DNA from: Candidatus Pelagibacter sp. | Lineage (GTDB): Bacteria > Pseudomonadota > Alphaproteobacteria > Pelagibacterales > Pelagibacteraceae | Reading direction: 5' to 3' | NCBI GenBank assembly: GCA_028222435.1 | Contig: JAOIST010000002.1 | Location: 6,604-70,603, forward strand | DNA: 64,000 bases | The notes under the pieces: model-generated | What the model was told of the DNA's origin: nothing | The model's database searches: none | What the model saw: only the letters and a program-made list of their open reading frames with translations | Translations under genes and position numbers: made by a program | Shown here: piece by piece, positions 8,324-17,924 of the stretch | Numbering within the stretch: the first letter of the stretch is position 1 | Layout of the letters: every line of letters starts with the position of its first letter

Positions 8324-11089
8324 ATGAGTTCATTAAAAAAAACAGATCATTTTTACCTTGTAGACGGTTCAGGATATATTTTTAGAGCGTACTATGCTTT
8401 ACCCCCTCTATCTAGAAAGAGTGACGGATTACCAACTGGAGCTGTTAGTGGTTTCTGTTCCATGTTATTTAAACTTTTAGAGGATGCTAGATCCGATGAA
8501 TCAAAACACAAACCAACTCATTTTGCTGTAATATTTGACTCAGCAAGAAAAAATTTTAGAAATGAAATTTATAGTGATTACAAAGCCAATAGAGCTGAAG
8601 CACCTGATGACCTTGCTCCTCAATTTGAATATATCAGAAAGTCTGTTGAAGCATTTAATTTACCATCAATTGAACTTTTGAATTATGAAGCTGATGATTT
8701 AATAGCAACTTATGCCAAAAAAATTACAGAGGCTGGAGCAAAAGTAACCGTAATTTCTTCTGATAAAGATTTAATGCAATTAGTTTCAAATAAAATCAGA
8801 TTATTCGATCCAATGAAAAGTAAAGTAATTGGAGAAAAAGAAGTGTTAGAAAAATTTGGGGTAAAACCTCATCAAGTTATTGATGTGCAGTCTCTTGCCG
8901 GTGATAGTTCGGATAATGTGCCAGGCGTTCCTGGAATAGGAGTAAAAACCGCTGCTGAATTAATAAATAAATATAAGAATTTAGAAAACTTATTAAATAA
9001 AGCATCTGAAATTCCTCAAAACAAAAGAAGAGAAACACTTTTATCAAATAAAAATAAAGCAGAGCTAAGCAAAAAATTAGTTACTTTAAAAGATGATGTG
9101 CCAGTTAAAAATGAACCGAATGAATTTATAATTAAGGACATAAATAAAGACAAACTTTATGAATTTTTAAGAGACATGGAGTTTAATAGGTTATTAAGTC
9201 AAGCTATTAGCTTTTACGGAGAGTCAAACAATAAAGAACTTAAAGACCCAATCTCTTCAAAAAAAATATCAAAGATAAACACCAAATCTTATCAAAACAT
9301 ATTGAAAGAAAAGGATTTAGATGAGTTAATTAAAAAATTAAATGAAAAATCAGTAATTTCAGTTGACACAGAAACATCCTCATTAAATCCTCAAGAAGCA
9401 AATCTGATTGGTGTTTCTGTAAGTTATGCAGCTAACAAAGCTTATTATATTCCTCTTGATCATAAAAATGTAAAAAGTTTAAAAAAAGATGTTGTATTAA
9501 AAAAACTAAAAGCAATTCTTGAAGATCCTAGTATTAAAAAAGTAGGCCAAAATATAAAATATGATTTTATAATTTTTAAAAATAACGGAATTGAACTTAA
9601 TCCTGTCGATGACACAATGTTGTTATCATATACTTTAGACGCAGGAAATAACCGACATAATATGGATATTTTATCAGAATTACATCTGGGGCATAAAACA
9701 ATTTCTTATAAAGATTTGGTTGGAGCTGGAAAAAAACAACTAAATTTTTCAGAAGTTGATTTAAAAGCAGCAACTGAATATGCGGCTGAGGATGCAGATA
9801 TAACTTTGAGATTATATGAGATTTTGTCTGAAAGAGTTTTGGAGGAAAAATTAGAAAAAATTTATGAAGTTTTTGAAAAACCAATGATTAAAATTCTGTC
9901 AAAATTGGAAACTAATGGAATTAAAGTTGATAATATTTACTTAAAAAAACTTTCTAAAAAATTTGAGGAAAGATTATTGAAAATTGAAAAGGATATATAC
10001 AAAGTTTCAGGAAAAAAATTCAATATTGGTTCACCAAAACAATTAGGAGAAATAATCTATAATGAGTTAAAGATCGCAAAGCTAAAAAAAACAAAAAAAG
10101 GAAGTTTAGCAACCAGCGCCAAGGTTTTGGAAGATTTAGCTTTAACAGGTCATAAATTCCCCAATTTGATATTAGAGTGGAGGCAAGTATCTAAATTGAA
10201 AAGCACTTATACAGATGCCTTACAAGAACACATAAGCAAAAAAACAAAAAGAGTTCATACTTCTTTTTTATTAGCAGCAACTAATACTGGACGACTGGCG
10301 TCTAGTGACCCAAATTTACAGAATATTCCTATAAAGTCCCCTGACGGTAAAGAAATTAGAAAAGCATTTATAGCCGAAAAAGATAATATTCTTATTTCCG
10401 CTGATTATAATCAAATTGAAATGCGAATTCTTGCAGATATGGCTGATGTAAAAGAGTTAAAAAAAGCATTTAAAAATAATCAGGATATTCATTCTTTAAC
10501 AGCCAGCCAAGTGTTTGATGTTCCAATTAATAAAATATCAGATGATTTTAGGCGAAAAGCAAAGGCAATCAATTTCGGAATAATTTATGGGATCACACAA
10601 TATGGTCTTGCTAAACAAATTGCCGTAGCTAACCACGAAGCTCAAGATTTTATTAATGCTTATTTTAAAAAATTCCCAGAAATAAAAGAATATATGAATT
10701 CAACTGTTAAGACTTGTAGAAAACAGGGCTATGTTACAAACATTTTTGGAAGAAGAATTCATCTTAGAGGTATTAATGATAAAAATTTTAGTGTCAGAAG
10801 TTTTCAAGAAAGAGCAGCAATTAATGCGCCCATACAAGGATCAGCAGCAGATATAATTCGTTTAGCAATGATTAAAATAGATAAAATTTTGGAGACAAAA
10901 CAAAATGCAAAAATGTTACTTCAGATACATGATGAATTAATTTTTGAGTGTAAAAAAAAAGATGAAGACTCAGTCAAAAAAATTATAAAAGATGCCATGG
11001 TATCTGTTTCAAGCTCTGATCATCATATGTTTTCAATACCACTAGAAGTTAGTATTAATTCGGGTAACAATTGGGGAGAGGCCCATTAA
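8324..11089 (+). CDS. polA: DNA polymerase I
   Basis: Repair and Okazaki-fragment-processing polymerase (921 aa, normal length). Three domains are visible. The first is a 5'-3' exonuclease/flap nuclease (residues ~1-290, LVDGSGYIFRAYYALPP, YEADDLIATYA, GDSSDNVPGVPGIG). The second is a 3'-5' proofreading domain (~335-510) with the catalytic DTETSSL at ~346 and DFIIFKNN. The third is the family A polymerase domain with motif A SADYNQIEMRILA (~691), motif B RRKAKAINFGIIYG (~742) and motif C QIHDELIFE (~867). Proofreading acids are present, unlike the degenerate exonuclease domain of some bacteria. It stands alone between a divergent ABC ATPase and chvI. Confidence 0.97.
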   Translation: MSSLKKTDHFYLVDGSGYIFRAYYALPPLSRKSDGLPTGAVSGFCSMLFKLLEDARSDESKHKPTHFAVIFDSARKNFRNEIYSDYKANRAEAPDDLAPQFEYIRKSVEAFNLPSIELLNYEADDLIATYAKKITEAGAKVTVISSDKDLMQLVSNKIRLFDPMKSKVIGEKEVLEKFGVKPHQVIDVQSLAGDSSDNVPGVPGIGVKTAAELINKYKNLENLLNKASEIPQNKRRETLLSNKNKAELSKKLVTLKDDVPVKNEPNEFIIKDINKDKLYEFLRDMEFNRLLSQAISFYGESNNKELKDPISSKKISKINTKSYQNILKEKDLDELIKKLNEKSVISVDTETSSLNPQEANLIGVSVSYAANKAYYIPLDHKNVKSLKKDVVLKKLKAILEDPSIKKVGQNIKYDFIIFKNNGIELNPVDDTMLLSYTLDAGNNRHNMDILSELHLGHKTISYKDLVGAGKKQLNFSEVDLKAATEYAAEDADITLRLYEILSERVLEEKLEKIYEVFEKPMIKILSKLETNGIKVDNIYLKKLSKKFEERLLKIEKDIYKVSGKKFNIGSPKQLGEIIYNELKIAKLKKTKKGSLATSAKVLEDLALTGHKFPNLILEWRQVSKLKSTYTDALQEHISKKTKRVHTSFLLAATNTGRLASSDPNLQNIPIKSPDGKEIRKAFIAEKDNILISADYNQIEMRILADMADVKELKKAFKNNQDIHSLTASQVFDVPINKISDDFRRKAKAINFGIIYGITQYGLAKQIAVANHEAQDFINAYFKKFPEIKEYMNSTVKTCRKQGYVTNIFGRRIHLRGINDKNFSVRSFQERAAINAPIQGSAADIIRLAMIKIDKILETKQNAKMLLQIHDELIFECKKKDEDSVKKIIKDAMVSVSSSDHHMFSIPLEVSINSGNNWGEAH

Positions 11090-11128
11090 ACGCCTAAATT
11101 TTGACAATAAGATTAGGAGAATAAAATT

Positions 11129-11827
11129 ATGTCACAAACAATAGCATTAGTTGATGATGATAGAAATATTCTTACCGGAATAAGCATGGCCTTAGAAAGA
11201 GAGGGGTTTAAAGTTCAGACTTATATTGATGGTGAGTCAGCTTTAATTGGTTTAACAAGAAATCCTCCAGATTTAGCTGTCTTAGATATTAAAATGCCAA
11301 GAATGGACGGTGAAGAATTGCTTAAGAAATTAAAGAAAAAAATGTCAATACCAATAATTTTTTTAACTTCCAAAGATGACGAGGTTGATGAACTGTTAGG
11401 TTTAAAATTAGGTGCCGATGATTTTGTTAAAAAATCAGGAGGTTTTTCTACAAAAGTATTAATTGAAAGAATAAGAGTGCAACTTAGAAAAAAAGATAAT
11501 GTTGTGGATGATACTAAAAATATAATCAGTCATGGAAAACTAAAACTAGACCCCGCTCAATTAGAATGCGAATGGAACGGTAAAGCTTTACCCGATAAAC
11601 TGACAACTACAGAATTTTTAATTGTGAAAGAATTGGCTAAAAGACCAGGTGTTATAAAAGAAAGAGCTCACTTAATGGACATTGCATACAAGGAGAATAC
11701 TGAAATCGAAGATAGAACGATTGATAGCCACGTTAAAAGGATTAGAAAAAAGTTTAAAAAGGTTGATGAAAAATTTTCTGCAATTGAAACTAGATATGGA
11801 AGTGGGTATAGATGGAATGTTAGTTAA
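11129..11827 (+). CDS. chvI: OmpR-family response regulator, ChvI-like
   Basis: A 232-aa regulator with a receiver domain (acidic pocket VDDDRN, phospho-Asp in LDIKMPRMDG, Thr/Ser in FLTSKDD) and a C-terminal winged helix (TTEFLIVKELAKRPG, ERTIDSHVKRIRKKF-type segment, ETRYGSGYRW). The identification as ChvI rests on its coupling to chvG and on the alphaproteobacterial chvI-chvG...ahcY-tsaE-kinase-nucleotidyltransferase order. The usual K-P dipeptide after the receiver's last strand is replaced by KKSGGFS, a lost proline plus two extra residues. The ribosome site AGGAG precedes ATG. The stop overlaps the chvG start by one base (TAATG). Confidence 0.87.
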   Translation: MSQTIALVDDDRNILTGISMALEREGFKVQTYIDGESALIGLTRNPPDLAVLDIKMPRMDGEELLKKLKKKMSIPIIFLTSKDDEVDELLGLKLGADDFVKKSGGFSTKVLIERIRVQLRKKDNVVDDTKNIISHGKLKLDPAQLECEWNGKALPDKLTTTEFLIVKELAKRPGVIKERAHLMDIAYKENTEIEDRTIDSHVKRIRKKFKKVDEKFSAIETRYGSGYRWNVS

Positions 11828-13347
11828 TGAAACAAAAAAAATCAGCTTCCATTTTAAAGAAGTTTTTACTTTTTAATTTTACAGTTTTCTCTGTTCTAGG
11901 ACTTTTTACAATTATATATCTTGAGGCAATTCAGCCGACACTAGTAAACGAGAGATCAACCAATCATAGAGTTGTAATAAATAATACAAAAGAAAATTTA
12001 GAAAGACTTCAAATTGAGTATACCAAAGAAGGTATAAGAGAGTTTTTATTATCTACTAGATTTTTATTTCAAAGTTTAGACCGTGTTCAATTTTATGACT
12101 TATCTGGAAATCTTATAGGGGATACAAACATACTAGATTTAGATCAAACTGTTTTTAGTAGATCAGATATTATATTCGAAGAAACTTTAGGAGGTGATAA
12201 AATTACTCCCGAGATAGAAGATAGACTCGAAGAAGAACAAAAAGATGAAATTAAAGACATTATAGTCAATAAATATGACGATGAAATTATGACATTAACA
12301 GATGGTGATAAAAATAATTTCTTTGTTAGTACTTTGAGTAAAATAAAATTTCAAGAGAATGATATAGGCTACATTGTAGTATCAGAACAAGCAAATGACA
12401 TTCTTATAGCTGTAAAAGAGAGAAAAGCATTTATTGTTAGGACCATGATAGCTGTAGCGATTGTAATTTTAATTTTTTCACTATTTCTTAACAAATATAT
12501 TTTAAAACCTATTGGTCTATTAGTGAGATTTAGTGATGCTGTTAAAAAAAAATCAGATCATAATTTAGATATGAAAAAAGTTTTCATTAGAGATGATGAA
12601 ATAGGAAAATTGACACAATCAATTGATGAGATGACTAAAGAACTACAACAAAGAACACACAGAGCTGAAACATTTTCAAATGACTTAGCACATGAAATAA
12701 GAAATCCTTTAGCATCACTAAAGAGTGCATCAGAATTATTAGACAAAACAACAGAAAAAAAAGAAAGTGAAAAATTATTAAAGATAATTAATCACGATGT
12801 AGAGCGTATAGAGAGATTGATTACAGATTATTCTCAAATGCTTAAAGACGAGGCATCATTATCTAGAGAAAAAATGAGCAAAACTAATTTAATCGAAATT
12901 ATTAATAATGTAGTAGAAGATTTTAAACAAGATTTAATCAATCAAAATAAAAAAATAGAGATTACTATTAGCGATGGAACAAGTTCTAAGAATGGACATT
13001 ATATTCTTGGTATAGGTAATCGATTAGAACAAGTTGTTGCGAATTTATTAGACAACTCAATTTCATTTAGCCAAGACAGTCAAAAAATCGAGATAAGAAT
13101 TGAGGAAACTACTAATAATTTATTAATGACAATAAAGGATGAGGGGCCAGGATTTTCCGAGTCATCTCCAGAAAAGATTTTTAAACGATTTTACAGTAAT
13201 AGGCCAAAAAGTTTTGGAAAACATTCTGGGCTAGGGTTAAATATTGTAAAAAATATAGTTCAACTCCATAATGGCACTATTGCAGCATCAAATAGATTAA
13301 ACACTAAAGGAGCCCAAGTAGAGGTATTATTTCCTAAATTTTCTTAG
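11827..13347 (+). CDS. chvG: Membrane sensor histidine kinase, ChvG/ExoS-like
   Basis: A 506-aa sensor kinase. One transmembrane helix near residues 13-33 is followed by a ~170-residue periplasmic domain (with FYDLSGNLIGDTN, typical of ChvG), a second helix near 205-222, a HAMP linker, and an H-box HEIRNPLASLKSASELL with His near 288. The catalytic domain shows NLLDNSISFS (N-box), DEGPGFS (G1) and HSGLGLNIVKNIV (G2). In relatives ChvG-ChvI senses envelope or acid stress and controls surface properties. It is translationally coupled to chvI. The hprK and PTS genes that follow chvG in Rhizobiales are missing, and ahcY comes next. Confidence 0.87.
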   Translation: MKQKKSASILKKFLLFNFTVFSVLGLFTIIYLEAIQPTLVNERSTNHRVVINNTKENLERLQIEYTKEGIREFLLSTRFLFQSLDRVQFYDLSGNLIGDTNILDLDQTVFSRSDIIFEETLGGDKITPEIEDRLEEEQKDEIKDIIVNKYDDEIMTLTDGDKNNFFVSTLSKIKFQENDIGYIVVSEQANDILIAVKERKAFIVRTMIAVAIVILIFSLFLNKYILKPIGLLVRFSDAVKKKSDHNLDMKKVFIRDDEIGKLTQSIDEMTKELQQRTHRAETFSNDLAHEIRNPLASLKSASELLDKTTEKKESEKLLKIINHDVERIERLITDYSQMLKDEASLSREKMSKTNLIEIINNVVEDFKQDLINQNKKIEITISDGTSSKNGHYILGIGNRLEQVVANLLDNSISFSQDSQKIEIRIEETTNNLLMTIKDEGPGFSESSPEKIFKRFYSNRPKSFGKHSGLGLNIVKNIVQLHNGTIAASNRLNTKGAQVEVLFPKFS

Positions 13348-13395
13348 CATTCTTTCTTGCTATGAATAATTATAGTTGATAATAACATCGTCAAT

Positions 13396-14685
13396 ATGGC
13401 TGAAGATTATAAAGTAAAAGACATCAACTTAGCAGATTTCGGAAGAAAAGAGATTTCATTAGCCGAAACTGAGATGCCTGGACTTATGGCTCTGCGAAAA
13501 GAGTATAAAGGAAAGCTACCTTTAAAAGGCGCAAAAATTTTAGGCTGTCTGCACATGACGATTCAAACAGCAGTATTAATTGAAACATTAGTGGATCTTG
13601 GTGCAGAAGTTAGATGGTCTTCGTGCAATATTTTTTCTACACAAGATCATGCAGCTGCAGCAATAGCAAAAGCAGGAATTCCAGTATTTGCTTGGAAAGG
13701 TGAAACCGAAGAAGAATATTGGTGGTGTGTAAAACAAACCATAGAAGGTAAAAAAGATTGGAAACCTAATATGATTCTTGATGATGGTGGCGACCTTACA
13801 GCTTTAATGCATAAAGAATATAAAGATTTATTAAAAGACATTAAGGGTGTTTCAGAAGAAACCACTACTGGTGTTTTAGCTTTGAAAAAAATGGAAGCTA
13901 AGAAAGAATTATTAATACCAGCTATAAATGTGAATGACTCGGTCACAAAGTCTAAATTTGATAACTTGTATGGATGTAGAGAAAGTTTAGTTGATGGTAT
14001 TAAAAGAGCAACTGATGTTATGATGTCGGGTAAAGTCGCAATTGTTGCTGGTTTTGGTGATGTAGGTAAAGGAAGTGCAGCTTCATTACGTCAAGCAGGC
14101 GCAAGAGTTATGGTAACTGAAACCGACCCTATATGTGCTCTTCAAGCGGCCATGGAAGGTTACGAAGTTGTTTTAATGGATGATGCAATTAAAGATGCAG
14201 ATATAGTTGTAACAGCAACTGGAAACAAAGATATTGTTACAGCAGATCATATGAGAAATATGAAAGATAGAGCCATATTATGTAACATTGGTCACTTTGA
14301 TAATGAAATTCAGGTTGAAGCCCTTAAAAATTATAAGTGGGATGAAATCAAACCCCAAGTTCATGAAATTGAATTACCTAGCAAAAAAAGAATTATTCTT
14401 TTAGCGGAAGGTAGATTAGTGAACTTAGGTTGTGCGACTGGTCACCCTAGTTTTGTAATGAGTGCATCTTTTACGAACCAAGTAATCGCACAAATAGAGC
14501 TGTGGAATAACTCATCTAAATATGAAAAGAAAGTTTACGTTCTACCTAAACATCTCGATGAAAAAGTTGCGATGCTTCACTTAGAAAAAGTAGGAGCAAA
14601 ACTTACAAAAATGTCAAATGACCAAGCCGATTACATTAGCGTTAAACCATCAGGACCATTTAAACCGGATACTTATCGCTACTAA
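13396..14685 (+). CDS. ahcY: Adenosylhomocysteinase (SAH hydrolase)
   Basis: NAD-dependent enzyme (429 aa) that splits S-adenosylhomocysteine to adenosine and homocysteine, relieving product inhibition of methyltransferases. Diagnostic segments are [52 protein letters not shown], the lysine/aspartate site [22 protein letters not shown], the NAD site [16 protein letters not shown] and the C-terminal KPDTYRY (substrate/cofactor lysine and tyrosine). It lacks the long plant/actinobacterial insert. The 48-base gap before it is too short for the known SAH riboswitch class, and none was recognised. Confidence 0.97.
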   Translation: MAEDYKVKDINLADFGRKEISLAETEMPGLMALRKEYKGKLPLKGAKILGCLHMTIQTAVLIETLVDLGAEVRWSSCNIFSTQDHAAAAIAKAGIPVFAWKGETEEEYWWCVKQTIEGKKDWKPNMILDDGGDLTALMHKEYKDLLKDIKGVSEETTTGVLALKKMEAKKELLIPAINVNDSVTKSKFDNLYGCRESLVDGIKRATDVMMSGKVAIVAGFGDVGKGSAASLRQAGARVMVTETDPICALQAAMEGYEVVLMDDAIKDADIVVTATGNKDIVTADHMRNMKDRAILCNIGHFDNEIQVEALKNYKWDEIKPQVHEIELPSKKRIILLAEGRLVNLGCATGHPSFVMSASFTNQVIAQIELWNNSSKYEKKVYVLPKHLDEKVAMLHLEKVGAKLTKMSNDQADYISVKPSGPFKPDTYRY

Positions 14686-14694
14686 TAGTAGCTA

Positions 14695-15147
14695 ATGATT
14701 GTTCAATCCTTAGACCATTTAAATACAATTTCTAAAGTAATTTCACAAAAATTAGAAAAGGGAGATTGTATATTTTTAATTGGTGAAATCGGTGTAGGAA
14801 AAACTACATTTACAAGACATTTAATTAATAATTTACAAAAACAAAAAGAACTTAAAGAAACAGAAGTTTTAAGTCCTACTTTTAATTTATTATATGAATA
14901 CGATATTAAAGATCTCAAAATTATGCATTATGACCTTTATCGAATAAAAAAAGCTGAAGAATTAGCTCACCTAGGTATCTTTAACGACAATAAAGAATCA
15001 ATTAAAATTATAGAGTGGCCAGACTTAATTCAAATACCATTAGATAATAAATTAGAAATTTATTTAAAATATGTGAAAAATGAAAATGAAAGAGAGATTG
15101 AATTTGTTGGTTTAAATAAATGGGCAAGTTTTGTAAATGAATTATAA
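14695..15147 (+). CDS. tsaE: tRNA threonylcarbamoyladenosine biosynthesis ATPase TsaE
   Basis: A 150-aa P-loop ATPase that cycles the TsaB-TsaD complex in t6A37 modification of ANN-decoding tRNAs. Walker A is GEIGVGKTTFTR (~residue 29). LSPTFNLLYEY and HYDLYRI (Walker B-like) follow, then IIEWPD, all standard TsaE motifs. It sits nine bases after ahcY and overlaps the following phosphotransferase gene by 11 bases, the conserved alphaproteobacterial arrangement. Confidence 0.93.
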   Translation: MIVQSLDHLNTISKVISQKLEKGDCIFLIGEIGVGKTTFTRHLINNLQKQKELKETEVLSPTFNLLYEYDIKDLKIMHYDLYRIKKAEELAHLGIFNDNKESIKIIEWPDLIQIPLDNKLEIYLKYVKNENEREIEFVGLNKWASFVNEL

Positions 15148-16099
15148 GTTAAAAAAAATCTCAGGAGACGCTTCTTTTAGGGAGTTTTATAGATTAAGAA
15201 AAAATAAAAACAGCTCAATCATTGTTTCAGCAAAAAAAGATAAATTTAAAAATTTAGCAGTTTATGCGGTTGTAAATAATATATTAAATGCGAACAAAAT
15301 TAATGCTCCGAAATTGGTAAGTAATCACTATAAAAATAATATGATAGAAATATCCGATCTAGGAAAAAAATCCTTCTATGATCACATTGTTTCCAAAAAA
15401 AATAAATTAAAGGACTATAAGTCCTTAATAAAGTTATTAATCAAAATACAAAAAATAAAAATTAAAAAGGTTTATAAATTAGATAAGTTTAAAATTAAAA
15501 TTCCAAAATATACATTATCAAATCTTCATAAAGAATCTGATTTATTCTTTGATTGGTATTTAAAATATTTTCTTAAAAGTAAAAAAAAAAGCATGATAAA
15601 AAGACTGTTAAGAACTGAGTTAAATACAGTTTATAAAAAATTAATTTATAGAAATGACACTTTTGTTCATAGAGATTTTCATGTTTCAAATATTATGATG
15701 AACAAAAATAAATTAGGATTAATTGATAGCCAAGATGCTATTATTGGAAACCCTTTATACGATATAGCATCTTTAATTGACGACGTGAGGATAAAACTAC
15801 CCTGTAAATTACAAAATGATTTATTAAATTTCTATCATAAGAATTCAAAATTTAAAAAAGAGAAAATAGAAAAATTAAAAAATGATTTTGATATTTTATC
15901 AGTACAAAGAAATTTAAAAATTTTGGGAATTTTTGTGCGGTTATTTAAAAGAGATAATAAAGATAACTATCTTAGATTTTTACCTTACACATGGTCATTG
16001 ATTGAAAAAAGATTGGAAAACCCAGCTTTTAAAAATTTAAAGATATTATTTTATAAATATTTACCTATAAAAAAATTAAAAAAGTTGAGTAAAATATGA
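15137..16099 (+). CDS. amgK: Aminoglycoside-phosphotransferase-fold sugar kinase, AmgK-like
   Basis: A 320-aa kinase-like protein. The catalytic loop HRDFHVSNIMM (~residue 176) and metal-binding LIDSQDA define the APH/choline-kinase fold. Paired with the downstream nucleotidyltransferase it matches AmgK, the anomeric N-acetylmuramate/N-acetylglucosamine kinase of the MurNAc salvage route to UDP-MurNAc. The protein is very Lys/Asn-rich (an AT-bias effect). The N-terminus LKKISGDASFREFYRL matches the usual start of the family. It overlaps tsaE by 11 bases and murU by 4 bases (ATGA). Specificity is inferred from pairing. Confidence 0.8.
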   Translation: MNYKLKKISGDASFREFYRLRKNKNSSIIVSAKKDKFKNLAVYAVVNNILNANKINAPKLVSNHYKNNMIEISDLGKKSFYDHIVSKKNKLKDYKSLIKLLIKIQKIKIKKVYKLDKFKIKIPKYTLSNLHKESDLFFDWYLKYFLKSKKKSMIKRLLRTELNTVYKKLIYRNDTFVHRDFHVSNIMMNKNKLGLIDSQDAIIGNPLYDIASLIDDVRIKLPCKLQNDLLNFYHKNSKFKKEKIEKLKNDFDILSVQRNLKILGIFVRLFKRDNKDNYLRFLPYTWSLIEKRLENPAFKNLKILFYKYLPIKKLKKLSKI

Positions 16100-16794
16100 A
16101 TATCAAACATGGAATGGTCTTAGCTGCAGGATTAGGAAAAAGAATGCAACCTTTAACTCTTAAAACTCCAAAACCATTATTAGAAATAAATAATATAAGT
16201 TTAATAGAAAGAGCAATCAATTTACTAGTTAATCATGGGGTTACGGAAATAAGTATTAATATTCATTATCTTCCAGAACAAATTCAATCATTTTTAAAAA
16301 ATAAAAATTTTAAAACCAAGATTAGTATTTCAAGCGAAGTAGATTTGCTTTTAGATACAGGTGGAGGAGTTCTCGAAGGAACTAAAAACTTTAATGATAA
16401 TCCTTTTTTTGTAATTAATCCTGATACAGTTTGGAGCAAGCGTTATTTAGAAGAGATTAAAAACCTTGAAAATATATATTTTCAAAATAACAAACCAAGT
16501 CTTTTACTAGTAAATAAGGATTTATCTATTGATCCTTCTTTTAATGGCGATTTTAATCTAAAGAATGGAAAAATTTCAAAAGGTAGTGAAAATCGATTTA
16601 TATTCACAGGTCTTCATATAACTAATAGAAGTTTTTTAGTTGAGGAAAAATCAAAGGTTTTTTCCATGAATAAAATATGGAATAATTTAATAGAAGATGA
16701 GAACTTACAGGGTTTAGAGAGTAATCAAAAATTTTATCATTTAAATACTTTTGAAATGTATAAAAAAATTTCTAGTCTTAATATTACTGATTAA
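16096..16794 (+). CDS. murU: Sugar-1-phosphate nucleotidyltransferase, MurU-like
   Basis: A 232-aa nucleotidyltransferase of the glucose-1-phosphate uridylyl/thymidylyltransferase fold, likely making UDP-MurNAc from MurNAc-1-phosphate. The N-terminal signature is VLAAGLGKRMQPLTLKTPKPLLEI-like (AAGLGKRM, then TPKPLLE), followed by DTGGGVLEG and the metal-site NPDTVW. It is short, without the left-handed helix acyltransferase domain of GlmU, as expected for MurU. It is coupled to amgK and its 3' end overlaps the convergent gpmA by 11 bases. Confidence 0.83.
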   Translation: MNIKHGMVLAAGLGKRMQPLTLKTPKPLLEINNISLIERAINLLVNHGVTEISINIHYLPEQIQSFLKNKNFKTKISISSEVDLLLDTGGGVLEGTKNFNDNPFFVINPDTVWSKRYLEEIKNLENIYFQNNKPSLLLVNKDLSIDPSFNGDFNLKNGKISKGSENRFIFTGLHITNRSFLVEEKSKVFSMNKIWNNLIEDENLQGLESNQKFYHLNTFEMYKKISSLNITD

Positions 16795-17503
16795 AAATAA
16801 TATCTTTAGCTCTACTTTTATCTAGGTAATAATATTCTTCAATTTTTAAACCATCTGTAAATTCTATTACCAAAGGATTCCCAGTCGGTATTTCCAGCTC
16901 ATTTATCTTTGTATCAGATATATTTAACAAATATTTACAAAGAGCTCTAAGTGAGTTTCCATGAGCGGAAACTAAAACGTTTTTATTTTCCGAGAGATTT
17001 TTCTTAATTTCATTTTCATAAAAAGGCACAACTCTATCGTATGTACTTTTCAAAGACTCAGTAAAAGGTGTCATGCCCGTGGGTATACTGGCGTTCAAAG
17101 GGCTAAATAGTTTTTGGTATTCACTTTTTTCTTCCATCGGCGGAGGAGCTATGTCCCAAGATCTTCTGTATTTTTTAAATTGTTCTTCCCCAATTTTTTT
17201 TTTAGTTTCTTCTTTATTTAAGCCAGTAAGAGAACCGTAATGTCTTTCATTAAGCTGCCACGCAGTATTAAACTTAAGTTCTAAATTATTTTTTTGAAGA
17301 ATAGTTGTGAGCGTTTTAATAGCCCTTTTTAAATATGACGTATAGGAAATATCTATTTTAATATTCAAATCTTTAATGATCTGGCCTGATTTTTCTGCCT
17401 CGAGAATACCTTTTTTGGACAAATCCACGTCCACCCAGCCAGTAAATCTATTTTCAGCATTCCAAACACTTTGGCCATGTCTTGTAAGAATTAATTTAGT
17501 CAT
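16784..17503 (-). CDS. gpmA: 2,3-bisphosphoglycerate-dependent phosphoglycerate mutase
   Basis: Glycolytic/gluconeogenic enzyme (239 aa) interconverting 3- and 2-phosphoglycerate. The histidine-phosphatase motif LTRHGQSVWN is at the N-terminus. GWVDVDLSKKG, the second-site NERHYGSLTGLNK, WDIAPPPM and the second catalytic His in SAHGNSLRAL are all present. Length matches the dPGM family rather than shorter cobalamin phosphatase relatives. It is encoded opposite its neighbours, overlapping the murU 3' end by 11 bases. Confidence 0.95.
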   Translation of the reverse strand: MTKLILTRHGQSVWNAENRFTGWVDVDLSKKGILEAEKSGQIIKDLNIKIDISYTSYLKRAIKTLTTILQKNNLELKFNTAWQLNERHYGSLTGLNKEETKKKIGEEQFKKYRRSWDIAPPPMEEKSEYQKLFSPLNASIPTGMTPFTESLKSTYDRVVPFYENEIKKNLSENKNVLVSAHGNSLRALCKYLLNISDTKINELEIPTGNPLVIEFTDGLKIEEYYYLDKSRAKDIIFNQ

Positions 17504-17543
17504 AATAGTTAAAACAGTTATTATGTACTATATTAAACTGGTA

Positions 17544-17924
17544 ATGAAAAATATTATATTTAAACTTTTAGAATATATATATTATTTTTCATTAGTTATA
17601 CTATTCATTCTTTATTTATTTCCTGGAAGTTTAATTGGTTACTTTCTTTATGGAAATTTAGGACAACAACCGAATTTAATACCCAATCCAATTGGCACCT
17701 CAATTAATCATTTTATATATTTTAGTTATATTACAATATTAGCAACGGCTATCAAAACTAGAGTAAATAATATTCTTACAGATTATAAGATTATTCTTTT
17801 TGTAGCTTTTATTTTGGAAATTTTACATTTTATTGTACCCAATAGAGCTTTCGAATATTATGACTTATTAGCAAACATGTTTGGAGTAATTATAGTTTTA
17901 TTATTAAAAAAAATTATAAAATGA
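17544..17924 (+). CDS. VanZ-like family membrane protein
   Basis: A 126-aa membrane protein with about four hydrophobic helices. The pattern INHFIYFSYI and later LEILHFIVPNRAFEYYDLLANMFGV matches the VanZ-like family, whose biochemical role is mostly unknown. ATG at 17544 was chosen because the open frame upstream runs antisense into gpmA; ATG at 17523 (MYYIKLV...) is an alternative. It overlaps the nuclease gene by four bases (ATGA), suggesting coupled expression. Confidence 0.75.
   Translation: MKNIIFKLLEYIYYFSLVILFILYLFPGSLIGYFLYGNLGQQPNLIPNPIGTSINHFIYFSYITILATAIKTRVNNILTDYKIILFVAFILEILHFIVPNRAFEYYDLLANMFGVIIVLLLKKIIK

Noticed and set aside
13348..13395. SAH or SAM riboswitch before ahcY
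   Set aside because: Only 48 bases are available and no aptamer motif was seen.
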